Of a stretch of DNA of 64,000 nucleotides, positions 1 through 8,169 are shown one piece after another. Every line of letters starts with the position of its first letter. Positions within the stretch are counted from its first letter, which is position 1. Under the pieces are notes generated by a model that was given only the letters and a program-made list of their open reading frames with translations, did no database searches and was not told the DNA's origin. The position numbers were made by a program, and so were the translations under genes. Source of the stretch: CAYFKJ01 sp964343605 (GTDB lineage: Bacteria > Pseudomonadota > Alphaproteobacteria > UBA2966). The stretch is taken from positions 62,001-126,000 of the forward strand of contig CAYFKJ010000005.1 of NCBI GenBank assembly GCA_964343605.1, written 5' to 3'.

Positions 1-147
1 GCAGCGGCCGTCGGCGCCGCCCTGGCCTGGGTCGCACCGCACTTCTCGATCGTGTACCTGCAGGCGTTTTCCGGCCGCCGGCGTGCGCGCATCAAGGCGC
101 GGCAGCAGGAACTCTACGACGAGTGGGGTTCGTCGATCCTGGATTAG
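1..147 (+). CDS. C-terminal end of an unidentified, probably membrane-associated protein (partial)
   Basis: The plus-strand frame is open from the first base to a TAG at 145-147, giving the last 48 residues of a protein that begins outside the window. It starts with a hydrophobic stretch rich in Ala, Val and Leu, followed by a basic segment (GRRRARIKAR) and an acidic tail ending SSILD. This pattern fits a last membrane helix with a cytoplasmic tail. It converges on rpoH with a 15-base gap. The family cannot be told from this fragment. Confidence 0.5.
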   Translation, partial: AAAVGAALAWVAPHFSIVYLQAFSGRRRARIKARQQELYDEWGSSILD

Positions 148-162
148 GTCGTTGCGGTTGGA

Positions 163-1056
163 TTAGTCGATCGAGGATTCGACCAGACGCGTCGACATGG
201 CGGCGCTGCGCATGGCTTTCTGCAGCTTTTCGAACGCCCGAACCTCGATCTGGCGGACGCGTTCCCGGCTGATGCCGTATTCCTCGCTCAGCTCCTCCAG
301 GGTCGAAGGATCCTCCTTGAGGCGGCGCTCCGTCAAAATGTGCTGCTCGCGCTCGTTCAGCGACTTCATGGCTTCAGCCATCCAGGCACGGCGCTGCTCA
401 AGTTCCTGGGTTTCGCCCAGCAGGACTTCCTGATCCGGCGTTTCGTCGACCAGCCAGTCCATCCACTCGCCCTCGCCGTCCATGCGGACGGGTGCATTGA
501 GCGAGCTGTCGGCCGCCGCCATACGGCGGTTCATCTGGACCACGTCGTTCTCGGCGACGCCCAGGCGGTCGGCGATCTTGGTTACGGTTTCGGGGTGCAG
601 GTCGCCTTCGTCGATGGCCTTCAATTGGCCCTTGATCTTGCGCAAGTTGAAGAACAGCTTCTTTTGGGCCGCCGTCGTGCCCATTTTCACGAGCGACCAG
701 GAGTGCAGAATGTATTCCTGGATCGAGGCGCGGATCCACCACATGGCGTAGGTCGCCAGACGGAAACCGCGCTCCGGGTCGAAGCGCTTGACCGCCTGCA
801 TCATGCCGACATTGCCTTCGGAAATCAGTTCGGCGACCGGCAGGCCGTAGCCCCGGTAGCCCATGGCGATCTTGGCGACCAGGCGCAGATGGCTGTTGAC
901 CAGCTTCCCGGCGGCGTCCACGTCGTCGCGCTCCCGCCAAGCCTTGGCGAGCATGTATTCCTCGTCCGCGGTCAGCATGGGAAACTCGCGAATCTGCTGA
1001 AGGTAGCGGCTGAGGCTACTTTCCGGAGTGATCGCGGGAACAACGTTACGAGCCAT
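163..1056 (-). CDS. rpoH: RNA polymerase heat-shock sigma factor RpoH (sigma-32)
   Basis: The 297-residue protein has the layout of an alternative group-3 sigma-70 factor. Region 1.2 is near residues 15-45. Region 2 spans about 50-120, including the RFDPERGFRLATYAMWWIR core-binding and -10 recognition segment. The RpoH box QKKLFFNLRK at 131-140 separates sigma-32 from other sigma-70 members. Region 4 ends in the helix-turn-helix LEELSEEYGISRERVRQIE. The length matches RpoH (about 285-300). The protein directs RNA polymerase to heat-shock promoters for chaperones and proteases. It lies downstream of rluD on the same strand with a 151-base gap that holds its own likely promoter. Alphaproteobacteria often have more than one rpoH, so this may be one paralogue. 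Confidence 0.96.
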   Translation of the reverse strand: MARNVVPAITPESSLSRYLQQIREFPMLTADEEYMLAKAWRERDDVDAAGKLVNSHLRLVAKIAMGYRGYGLPVAELISEGNVGMMQAVKRFDPERGFRLATYAMWWIRASIQEYILHSWSLVKMGTTAAQKKLFFNLRKIKGQLKAIDEGDLHPETVTKIADRLGVAENDVVQMNRRMAAADSSLNAPVRMDGEGEWMDWLVDETPDQEVLLGETQELEQRRAWMAEAMKSLNEREQHILTERRLKEDPSTLEELSEEYGISRERVRQIEVRAFEKLQKAMRSAAMSTRLVESSID

Positions 1057-1155
1057 CTGTTACATACCGCAGCACCTCAGCGCCGCGCCCCTGGTTACCG
1101 GTCATCTTATCGAGGAGACGAACCCCTCCCCTTCGGTGTCTCTGGCACCTGTATC

Positions 1156-1185
1156 TTATAAAGGTACGATAAGGCCGAATGTCAA
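1156..1185 (-). promoter_or_regulatory. Probable sigma-70 promoter of rpoH
   Basis: On the minus strand a perfect -35 hexamer TTGACA (complement of 1180-1185) is followed after 17-18 bases by TTTATA/TTATAA (about 1156-1162). This is about 100 bases upstream of the rpoH start. The element sits between the rluD stop and the rpoH start, so rpoH can be transcribed alone. The exact -10 register is ambiguous by one base. Confidence 0.6.
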
Positions 1186-1207
1186 GGTATCCGACCAACC
1201 AGGTAGG

Positions 1208-2170
1208 TTAAATATCAAGGTGGGATATTAACGTGATGATGTCGGCGGGAAGTTCGCTTTCGAATCTGTGTTTGCGGCCGGTAACCGGATGTTCGAAGCC
1301 GAGAACGCCCGCATGCAGCGCCTGGCGGCCCAGCCTGTCGACGGCACGCCGGGCGGGTTCGGGCAGTTTCCCGACGCCGCGCCCCCGGCCGTAAAGGGGA
1401 TCGCCGATAATGGGATGGCCGATGTGGCTCATATGCACGCGGATCTGGTGGGTCCGTCCGGTTTCCAAACGGCATTCGATCAGCGCCGCCCGGTCGCCCA
1501 GACGCTTCAGGGTCTTGTAGTGGGTGACGGCGTGTTTGCCGCCCCGTCCCACCACCGCCATTTTCTTGCGGTTGCGCGGCGAGCGCCCGATGGCGCCCTC
1601 GATAGTGCCGGCGGGCGGCGCGGGACAGCCCCAGACCACGGCGCGGTACGCCCGTTCGATGCTGTGGTCCGCGAACTGGGAGGCCAGCCCGTTATGGGCG
1701 GCGTCGGTCTTGGCGGCAATCAAGAGACCGCTGGTATCCTTGTCGAGGCGGTGGACGATGCCGGGCCGCTTGGCGCCGCCGATGCCCGAAAGGCTGTCGC
1801 CGCAATGGTGAATCAACGCATTGACCAGGGTCCGGTCCGGGTTGCCCGCCGCCGGATGGACGACGAGGCCGGCCGGCTTGTCGATCACGATCAGGTGGTC
1901 GTCCTCGAACACCACCGCCAGCGGGATGTCCTGGCCTTCCGGTTCGGCTTCGACCGCTTCGGGCACATCGATTTCCAGGGTGAGCCCTGGTTTGACCCTG
2001 TAGGAGGGGTCCGTTATCGTCGCGCCGTCGGCCCGCACGTGGCCGTCCAGGATCAGGGATTTCACCCGCATGCGCGACAGGCCGAGGCCGTGATCGGCGA
2101 TCAGCTTGTCGAGCCGGGCGCCGGCGGCGGTGTCCGCGGCGGTGAAGGAATGGTTCTGCCGGTCCGTCAT
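1208..2170 (-). CDS. rluD: Ribosomal large subunit pseudouridine synthase D
   Basis: This RluA-family enzyme converts uridines of helix 69 in 23S rRNA to pseudouridine. The N-terminus is an S4-type RNA-binding domain (ARLDKLIADHGLGLSRMRVK). The catalytic domain carries the family signature HRLDKDTSGLLIAAK with the catalytic Asp, then the RTHQIRVHMSHIGHPIIGDPLYG block. The open frame runs upstream to 2518, but residues before the Met at 2170 are low-complexity, and starting there gives 320 residues, the usual RluD size. The protein is complete. It is divergent from the membrane-protein gene at 2243. Confidence 0.93.
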   Translation of the reverse strand: MTDRQNHSFTAADTAAGARLDKLIADHGLGLSRMRVKSLILDGHVRADGATITDPSYRVKPGLTLEIDVPEAVEAEPEGQDIPLAVVFEDDHLIVIDKPAGLVVHPAAGNPDRTLVNALIHHCGDSLSGIGGAKRPGIVHRLDKDTSGLLIAAKTDAAHNGLASQFADHSIERAYRAVVWGCPAPPAGTIEGAIGRSPRNRKKMAVVGRGGKHAVTHYKTLKRLGDRAALIECRLETGRTHQIRVHMSHIGHPIIGDPLYGRGRGVGKLPEPARRAVDRLGRQALHAGVLGFEHPVTGRKHRFESELPADIITLISHLDI

Positions 2171-2242
2171 GGTGCGGGCAGTATAGAAGCAACGATGCCG
2201 ATTTAAGACCAAAACTCTGGTGCGCAGGGACGGCGACAGGCG

Positions 2243-2578
2243 ATGAACAAGAACTTCCTCGGGCTCAAGATCCTGGTTGCCGTCATGGGCGTGATGATTA
2301 TCGTCGGCGTCGGCATCGTCGCCTACACCATCATCAGCCGCATGAACGCAGGGGAACCCATTGCCGGCGCGGCGCGGGAACCCGTCCGCAAATGGCCGTC
2401 GCCCAAGGCGTTCGGCGACGTCGACGTCAAACTCCCCGCCGGCGCCGTCGTCGAGGAAATGGAAAGCGGCCTGCGCCGCCTGACGGTGCGGATCCGGACG
2501 GCGGATGGGGAGCAGCACATCCTTGTGTTCGATCTGGCGGATGGCCGCAAGTTGGGGACCATCCGGCTGGCGCCGTGA
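2243..2578 (+). CDS. Small single-pass membrane protein (resembles the DUF6476-type alphaproteobacterial family)
   Basis: A 111-residue protein. Residues 7-31 form a strongly hydrophobic segment (LKILVAVMGVMIIVGVGIVAYTII) that is either a membrane anchor or an uncleaved signal. A soluble domain of about 75 residues follows, with a beta-rich pattern ending LVFDLADGRKLGTIRLAP. Many alphaproteobacteria have a protein of this shape next to rluD. The function is unknown. Its TGA stop overlaps the GTG start of the JAMM peptidase gene, so the two are probably translationally coupled. Confidence 0.75.
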   Translation: MNKNFLGLKILVAVMGVMIIVGVGIVAYTIISRMNAGEPIAGAAREPVRKWPSPKAFGDVDVKLPAGAVVEEMESGLRRLTVRIRTADGEQHILVFDLADGRKLGTIRLAP

Positions 2579-3018
2579 CGGCCTGCCTCCTGCTGGCTTC
2601 GGCGGCCGTGGACGTGATCGAGCGCGAAGCAGTTGCCGCCGAGCCGGAAGAATGCTGCGGCCTCTTGTTGGGATTAGCGGACAACGGCAACTTGACCGTT
2701 AGCCGCGCCCACCCGACCCGCAACCTGGCGTCGGACCGGCGACGCACCTTCGAAGTCGATTTCGCCGAGCGCCTGAAACTGCAGCGTGAGCTGGCCGATG
2801 CGCCGGAGGATGTTGTCGGCATGTATCATTCCCACCCAGCCGGTCCCGCGGAGCCGTCCGCCGCCGATCTCGCCCAGGCCTGGGAGCCCGGTTGGCTCTG
2901 GCTCATCGCGGCGGTCGGTGACGGCGATGTCACGGACCTGGAGGCCTATCGATACGAGCATCCCGTCGACGGGGAGGGGCGGTTTCGGACGCTGGCGATT
3001 TCCCGTATGCCGGACTGA
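2575..3018 (+). CDS. M67-family JAMM/MPN metallopeptidase
   Basis: Starting at the GTG that overlaps the upstream stop (GTGA at 2575-2578) gives 147 residues, the size of bacterial Mov34/MPN/PAD-1 proteins. The JAMM zinc site is complete: Glu26 in EECCGLLLG, then His85 and His87 in YHSHPAGPAEPSAAD, with Ser95 and Asp98 at the expected spacing. Bacterial members cleave isopeptide or cysteine-adduct bonds on ubiquitin-like sulfur carriers, or act as Mec-type hydrolases. The substrate here cannot be assigned, as no ThiS/MoaD-like partner is adjacent. The open frame extends upstream to 2392 inside the previous gene, but that part is a shadow. Confidence 0.85.
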   Translation: MTACLLLASAAVDVIEREAVAAEPEECCGLLLGLADNGNLTVSRAHPTRNLASDRRRTFEVDFAERLKLQRELADAPEDVVGMYHSHPAGPAEPSAADLAQAWEPGWLWLIAAVGDGDVTDLEAYRYEHPVDGEGRFRTLAISRMPD

Positions 3019-3065
3019 CCCTTCGTGATAGGTAGAAGCGAATTCGAACAGCACGAGATTTTGAA

Positions 3066-4130
3066 ATGAGCGCACCTTCCGATTTCCGCAGCGACAACGT
3101 CACCGCCGTCTCGCCCGAGATCATGGACGCCCTGGCGGCGGCCAATACGGGCACCATGGCATCCTATGGCGGCGACGAGATCACCGCCCGCCTGCAGGGC
3201 CAGATGAGCGAGCTGTTCGAACGCGACGTGGCGGTCTTTCCGGTGCTGACGGGGACGGCGGCCAACGTGCTGTCGCTGACCACCCTGACGCCGCCGCACG
3301 GCTCGGTGTTCTGCCACCGCGAGGCCCATATCGAGGTCGACGAGGCCGGCGGCACGGAGTTCTACACCGGCGGCGCCAAACTCGTGCTGCTCGACGGCAA
3401 GGACGCCAAATACTCGGCGGAGCACTTCGCCGAACGCCTGGCCGAAGCCGGTCAGCGCACGCCGCACCAAGTGCCGCCCAAGGCGGTCTCCATCACCCAG
3501 GCCTCGGAACTCGGGGGCGTCTATAGCCTCGACGAGCTCGCCGCCATTGTTGATGTGGCGCGCACGCGCGATCTCGGCATCCACATGGACGGCGCGCGCT
3601 TCGCCAACGCCGTCGCCCGCCTCGATTGCGCGCCGGCCGACATGACCTGGCGCGCGGGCGTCGACGTGCTGTCGTTCGGCTCCACCAAGAACGGCACCAT
3701 GGGCGCCGAGGCCGTGGTGTTCTTCGATCCCGACAAGGCCGGCGACTTCGTCTACACCCGCATGCGCGGCGGCCATTTGGCGTCCAAGATGCGTTATCTC
3801 TCGGCCCAGCTCGAGGCCTACATTTCCGACGATCTCTGGCTCAGGAACGCGCGTCACGCCAACGCCGCCGCCAAGCGCCTGTCCGACGGCCTGGCGGCGC
3901 TGCCCGGCGCCTATCTCTTCGCCAGCGTCGATGCCAACGAGATCTTCGTCGGCCTGCCGGCGGAAGTGGTCGAAGGCCTGGAGGCCGACGGTCACCTTTT
4001 CCACCGCTGGACCAGGGAAGGCGAGGCCATCGTCATCCGCCTGGTCTGCGCCTGGAACACCGAGGACGCCGCCGTCGACGCCCTGTTGGCCGGCGCCAAA
4101 GCCCACGCCGAAAAAGTGGCCGCCGAATAG
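3066..4130 (+). CDS. Low-specificity L-threonine aldolase-like PLP enzyme
   Basis: A 354-residue fold-type I PLP enzyme of the beta-eliminating lyase/threonine aldolase family. Family features are the N-terminal FRSDNVTAVSPEIMDAL, the HIEVDEAGG motif, the HMDGARFANA segment whose Asp contacts the PLP ring, and the PLP lysine in SFGSTKNGTMG (about residue 208). It would cleave threonine or allo-threonine to glycine and acetaldehyde, or act on related beta-hydroxy amino acids. It is preceded by a 47-base gap after the JAMM gene and followed by tRNA-Glu. Stereospecificity (L or L-allo) cannot be read from the sequence. Confidence 0.88.
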   Translation: MSAPSDFRSDNVTAVSPEIMDALAAANTGTMASYGGDEITARLQGQMSELFERDVAVFPVLTGTAANVLSLTTLTPPHGSVFCHREAHIEVDEAGGTEFYTGGAKLVLLDGKDAKYSAEHFAERLAEAGQRTPHQVPPKAVSITQASELGGVYSLDELAAIVDVARTRDLGIHMDGARFANAVARLDCAPADMTWRAGVDVLSFGSTKNGTMGAEAVVFFDPDKAGDFVYTRMRGGHLASKMRYLSAQLEAYISDDLWLRNARHANAAAKRLSDGLAALPGAYLFASVDANEIFVGLPAEVVEGLEADGHLFHRWTREGEAIVIRLVCAWNTEDAAVDALLAGAKAHAEKVAAE

Positions 4131-4207
4131 CCCGTCCACCCGTGCGCTGCGAGACTCAAAGCTTGATCGCAGCCCCAAACGGGGCTATGTAGCGGGACGC
4201 CCTCGAC

Positions 4208-4283
4208 GCTCCCTTCGTCTAGTGGCCTAGGACGCTGGCCTCTCACGCCGGAAACAGGGGTTCGAGTCCCCTAGGGAGCGCCA
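4208..4283 (+). tRNA. tRNA-Glu (anticodon CTC)
   Basis: A full cloverleaf can be drawn. The 7-bp acceptor is GCTCCCT/AGGGAGC and the D-arm is GTCT...GGAC. The anticodon stem CTGGC/GCCGG (one GT pair) closes the loop CTCTCAC, which gives anticodon CTC. The T-arm is AGGGG TTCGAGT CCCCT, followed by discriminator G and an encoded CCA at 4281-4283. The following DNA is markedly more AT-rich, the usual signature of sequence inserted at a tRNA 3' end. Confidence 0.95.
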
Positions 4284-4452
4284 ATTTTTTCGAGGAATTG
4301 TAGGTTCGGCATTCGTCGGACCTTTATTTTTGTCCAAGAAATGTCCAATAAACGAGGGGAAAAGCAGGGCGTTGTATAACGGCCTATTTTGTCCATTGCC
4401 ATAATGCGCGCATGTTGGCCGAAACAGAAATCCATGAAATATTCGAACGGAA

Positions 4453-5088
4453 ATGGTTGGATTATCTCATGCTCCAAAGCTCTGCCTTAAGGGGCCCGGC
4501 GACAACCGGATGGTCTGGGAGCCCATAACAACGGGCTTGCCAAAAGGCCTAGCCGAAATTGTCGGCTGGCTCTCAGATTTCGGGGACAACCGGCCTTCCC
4601 TGGCAGATGTGTACAAGCATTTCGAGGGGACGGATTGGTTGGAAAATGTGATTTTCGCTGCAAATGCGGAGGACGATTATCAGATCATCAGATACCCCGA
4701 GATCGCCACTAGCGTATCGGGTTTGGAGAGACTTCCCGGCACCTGCCTGACGGACGCGTATCCACAAGAGTGGAAATCCGACATCCTAGAGATTATTCGT
4801 TCGACTGAGGCGAAGGTGGCTTGTTGGAAAGTAAACCGCCGTGTGAGCAATCCAGGAAGGATGGTGGAAGCAGATTTCTGGCGATTATCATTTCCATTTG
4901 GGCGAGCGTTCGAAACAACCTGTCGCCTCGCCATAATTCTTTATCCAGTGAACAAGGCTGCCCGACAGAATGTTTTGGACTACCTAAATGCCAACGATGC
5001 GCCCATCCCAGTGTCCCTGACTGGAAAGGGCTTGTTGGGAGATGAAGATCCCGGATGGCGACCCCAACAATCGGCGTTATTAGCCTGA
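4453..5088 (+). CDS. Hypothetical protein, possibly PAS-like
   Basis: A 211-residue open frame in AT-richer DNA directly after tRNA-Glu. It lacks signal peptide and membrane segments. The middle (about residues 60-165: FAANAEDDYQIIRYPEIA, LPGTCLTDAYPQEW, then FWRLSFPFGRAFETTCRLAIILYP) resembles the order of elements in alphaproteobacterial PAS_5-type sensor domains, but the match is weak. Met20 (4510) is an alternative start. It converges on soxR with 9 bases between stops. It could be island cargo; no function is proposed. Confidence 0.5.
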   Translation: MVGLSHAPKLCLKGPGDNRMVWEPITTGLPKGLAEIVGWLSDFGDNRPSLADVYKHFEGTDWLENVIFAANAEDDYQIIRYPEIATSVSGLERLPGTCLTDAYPQEWKSDILEIIRSTEAKVACWKVNRRVSNPGRMVEADFWRLSFPFGRAFETTCRLAIILYPVNKAARQNVLDYLNANDAPIPVSLTGKGLLGDEDPGWRPQQSALLA

Positions 5089-5097
5089 AGCAACCAT

Positions 5098-5580
5098 TCA
5101 ACCGTTTTTTCTACGCTCCGCTTTTGCGTCAGCTTGTAGACCTAGCAGAATGCGGGGGCCAGACCCAGATGTGGAAATCCGGTCACCCGGGTTGTGCAAC
5201 GAACAACTCTTAAGTGACAGACAGCCGCATCCGATGCACTCCGTCAGATTATCCCGCATTCGCTGAAGTTGCTCTATACGCAAATCAAGCTGGCCGCGCC
5301 ATCTTGAAGACAGTTTTTGCCAATCCCGCTTGTTTGGCGAGCGTCTGTCCGGCAGCTCCGCGAGGGCCGACCCGATTTCCGCCAACGTAAGGCCCAGAGA
5401 CTGGGCAACCCGGATGAGTGATATACGCCGGAGCTCGGCGCGATGATAAAGGCGCCTATTTCCGGAAGTGCGAATTGACGTAATAAGACCTTTTTCTTCG
5501 TAGAAACGCAGAGCTGACGTAGCAAGACCGCATCGTCTGGCGGCCTCACCGATTGTCAGATGTTCAGCCTTTTTGGTCAT
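5098..5580 (-). CDS. soxR: Redox-sensitive MerR-family regulator SoxR
   Basis: A 160-residue MerR-type activator. The N-terminal winged helix is LTIGEAARRCGLATSALRFYEEKGLI, followed by the RTSGNRRLYHR wing and a dimerisation helix. The C-terminal cluster has Cys115, Cys118, Cys120 and Cys126 (C-x2-C-x-C-x5-C), exactly the [2Fe-2S] ligand spacing of E. coli SoxR. Oxidation of that cluster by redox-cycling compounds switches the promoter on. The start has a good AGGAG site 7 bases upstream. It is divergent from an MFS exporter, and the 110-base intergenic region holds a perfect 20-bp operator. Outside enteric bacteria SoxR usually controls such exporters directly rather than soxS. Confidence 0.93.
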   Translation of the reverse strand: MTKKAEHLTIGEAARRCGLATSALRFYEEKGLITSIRTSGNRRLYHRAELRRISLIRVAQSLGLTLAEIGSALAELPDRRSPNKRDWQKLSSRWRGQLDLRIEQLQRMRDNLTECIGCGCLSLKSCSLHNPGDRISTSGSGPRILLGLQADAKAERRKNG

Positions 5581-5614
5581 ATCCGAACTCCTATTTTCAT
5601 TCGAATATTTTTGT

Positions 5615-5645
5615 TTGACTTCAAGTTAACTTGAAGTTTTACGGT
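5615..5645 (+). promoter_or_regulatory. SoxR operator inside a 19-bp-spacer MerR-type promoter
   Basis: The 20-bp sequence ACTTCAAGTTAACTTGAAGT at 5618-5637 is a perfect palindrome, with a core matching the known SoxR box (CTCAAGTTAACTTGAG-like). It lies between a -35 TTGACT (5615-5620) and a -10-like TACGGT (5640-5645) separated by 19 bp, the overlong spacer that MerR-family activators need to untwist. The promoter reads into the MFS gene and also overlaps the soxR upstream region, so autoregulation is likely. Confidence 0.88.
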
Positions 5646-5690
5646 GCCATTCATAGCCCGGATGGCTGAATGTTTGCAAGGAAGGTTGAT

Positions 5691-7133
5691 ATGAGCATTG
5701 GCGACAAAAGCGGCCCGGTTGGCTGGAAGACGGTGCTGACGCGGGAACATCTGCCGGCGCTGATTCTTGTTAGCCTGGGTGTGTGGCTTCACGCCGCTGA
5801 AAGCCTGCTGGTGGCAACAATGATGCCCGCTATCATCGCGGAGATCGGGGGCGCTGAGCAGGTCGCTTGGACGATCGCTCTCTATGAAATCGGATCAATT
5901 GTTGCCGGTGCGACAGGCGGACTGCTCGCACTCCGGTACGGCATCAAATCGCCGATGGCTACGGCAGCTCTTGCCTATGCCGTGGGAAGCGCGATTGCTG
6001 CCGTCGCGCCGTCCATGTGGCTCCTTCTGCTCGGACGGACACTGCAAGGCCTTGGCGGCGGCGGTCTGGTAGCGTTGTCGTTTATTGCGGTTGGATACCT
6101 GTTTCCAAAGCTTCTGATGGCGCGCGTGATGGCCGTCATTTCAACATTGTGGGGCGCTTCCGCGCTTGCGGGACCGCTGATCGGAGGATTATTCGTCGAA
6201 CTTTCCACCTGGCGACATGGGTTTTGGTTTTTCGCCCTACAGGCGGTTTTTCTGGCACTTTGGATCGGCGTGGGTATCAGGGTTCAAGACAAGCCACGGG
6301 CCGAACGCAATGGACAAACACTGCCTGCCTTCAGGCTCTTCGCACTCACGGCCGGTGTCTTGCTGATCGCCTATGCGGGAATTGACATAGGGGCTGTTCG
6401 CACATCTGTCTTGATTTTAGGTGGACTAGCCTGCCTGGCTGTATTTCTCTGGCTTGATGGCCTTGCGGGGAGCAACAGGCTGCTGCCGCACCGGCCCTTC
6501 AGTTTCACCGCACCGGCAAGTTCGGGGCTTGTTATGATCATGTGCTTCGCGGCTGCGACCGTCGCGTTGGCTGCATACGGCCCCTTGCTCCTGACCGCCC
6601 ATCACGGGGTCTCGGCGCTCAGCGCGGGTTATATCCTTGCAGCTGGCTCATTCAGCTGGACCATTGCCGCCGTGATCGTGTCAGGCGCACCGGATCGGCA
6701 TGACCCGAAATTCATAGCTGGAGGCATGCTACTGATAACCACGAGTATTGCCGGGCTTTGTTACGCCGTGCCCTACGGCCCTGTTTGGCTCATCGTGATC
6801 TGCACGATACTTGAGGGAGCTGGTTTCGGAATGGCCTGGACTTTCGTCTTGCGCCGGGCCAGTGAGCTCGCCCCTAAGGAGGACCGCGAGAGAGTCGCGG
6901 GCGCCTTACCCACGGCCCAACGACTCGGCTATGCCTTGGGTGCGGCATATATCGGCGTTGTGGCTAATGCCGCCGGATTTGCCGACGCGAAAGCGGAGAC
7001 GGAAATGTCGTATGCGGCTCTCGTTATTTTCGCGGCTTGTCTTCCGATTGCCGTACTGGGATTGATCGCCATGTTTCGTTTCACGATTGCAATGTCGACC
7101 AGATCCACTGCGCTTCTCTCGCCTGCGGAATAA
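5691..7133 (+). CDS. MFS drug-efflux transporter under SoxR control
   Basis: A 480-residue major facilitator with repeated hydrophobic segments along its length, consistent with 12-14 membrane helices. The segment GRTLQGLGGGGLVALSFIAVGYLFP and the following GASALAGPLIGGLFVE resemble the motif B/C region of proton-coupled drug antiporters of the DHA group. The ATG at 5691 is preferred over one 21 bases upstream because AAGGAAGG lies five bases before it. It is divergent from soxR and behind the SoxR promoter, so it probably exports redox-active or quinone-like toxicants. Base composition is less GC-rich than that of its neighbours outside 4.3-7.4 kb. Confidence 0.88.
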   Translation: MSIGDKSGPVGWKTVLTREHLPALILVSLGVWLHAAESLLVATMMPAIIAEIGGAEQVAWTIALYEIGSIVAGATGGLLALRYGIKSPMATAALAYAVGSAIAAVAPSMWLLLLGRTLQGLGGGGLVALSFIAVGYLFPKLLMARVMAVISTLWGASALAGPLIGGLFVELSTWRHGFWFFALQAVFLALWIGVGIRVQDKPRAERNGQTLPAFRLFALTAGVLLIAYAGIDIGAVRTSVLILGGLACLAVFLWLDGLAGSNRLLPHRPFSFTAPASSGLVMIMCFAAATVALAAYGPLLLTAHHGVSALSAGYILAAGSFSWTIAAVIVSGAPDRHDPKFIAGGMLLITTSIAGLCYAVPYGPVWLIVICTILEGAGFGMAWTFVLRRASELAPKEDRERVAGALPTAQRLGYALGAAYIGVVANAAGFADAKAETEMSYAALVIFAACLPIAVLGLIAMFRFTIAMSTRSTALLSPAE

Positions 7134-7407
7134 GCTCCCCCGCCGCGAAAGCTCTGTCGCAAGGATATTGGAGCCGGGTGGTACTGGTCCGAATGTCCAT
7201 TCGGGTTCACAAGCAGATTTTCTGATGGTTCTTAGGATGCTCAGATATCCGTCTCAATGCGGACCAATTCCCCGCTTCAAACCGTTCTAGATATTAGCGA
7301 AACGACGACAATCCACTGGTTCGCATTTTCTTCCTCTTCGGTGCGCCAGGCGCGGTTTCATCGCAAAATAGCTGTCCAATCGGGGGTTTAACACCTACGG
7401 TGCCGCC

Positions 7408-8028
7408 ATGCGTGTCGCGGGTTTATCTCTTCTTATCCTGATCGCCCTGTTCGCGTTTCCCGTCCAGGCGGGGTCGTGGGAGGAGGCGGTGTCGGCCTAT
7501 CGGGCCGAGGATTACGCCAGGGCGATCGAACTTTTCCGGCCGTTCGCCGAGCAGGGGACGAACGCCGCGGATTACAAGTACGCCGCCGCCGCCCAATTCA
7601 ATCTCGGTGTCATGTACGACAACGGCCGCGGCGTCGAGGAAGACGACGTCCAAGCCTTCCGCTGGTTCAGCCTGGCGGCGGATCAGGGGCATGCCTCGGC
7701 CCAATATAACCTCGGCACCATGTACGCCGACGGCGAGGGCATCGAGGCGAACGCCGACATGGCCGTCCAATGGTACCGCCGCTCCGCCGAGCATGGCCAT
7801 GCCCCGGCCCAGTTCAATCTGGGCGCCATGTACGTCAACGGCGAAGGCGTGCCAGAGGACTACGTCGAGGGTTATGCCTGGATCCGCCTGGCATCCGAGC
7901 AGGGGATCGGCAAGGCGGCGGACATCCTGGAAAAGCTGGTGGAGAGCATGACCCACCAGCAGTTCACGGACGCTGTCGCGCGTTCCCGCGACTACTGGAC
8001 GAAGTTCGTCGTGCCGTTTTTGCGCTAA
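7408..8028 (+). CDS. Exported Sel1-like (TPR-type) repeat protein
   Basis: A 206-residue protein. A signal peptide (about residues 1-21, ending PVQAG) is followed by an initial TPR-like unit and three Sel1 repeats with the consensus AQFNLGxMYxxGxGVxxDxxxAxxWxxxAAxxGHA (about residues 58-165). Sel1 repeats are alpha-helical scaffolds for protein contacts, often periplasmic in proteobacteria. The partner is unknown. The 274-base gap before it (7134-7407) shows no gene or clear terminator. Confidence 0.85.
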   Translation: MRVAGLSLLILIALFAFPVQAGSWEEAVSAYRAEDYARAIELFRPFAEQGTNAADYKYAAAAQFNLGVMYDNGRGVEEDDVQAFRWFSLAADQGHASAQYNLGTMYADGEGIEANADMAVQWYRRSAEHGHAPAQFNLGAMYVNGEGVPEDYVEGYAWIRLASEQGIGKAADILEKLVESMTHQQFTDAVARSRDYWTKFVVPFLR

Positions 8029-8169
8029 GCAGCATGCGGGATCCAGGCTACCGGCGTGGTGCCGTTTCTCGACTTCAGGCGCCGAACGTCTATTTCAAGG
8101 TTGAGGGTATTGTTTTCAGGAAGCTTGAGTGACGCCGAATTGGCGTGATCAATCTCGCGGGAGGCACTG

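Noticed and set aside
340..1161. 273-residue plus-strand frame opposite rpoH
   Set aside because: rpoH is unambiguous and the overlapping frame has no recognisable feature.
4284..7407. Integrated element with attL/attR
   Set aside because: No integrase gene and no second copy of the tRNA-Glu 3' end was found in the window; only the composition shift remains.
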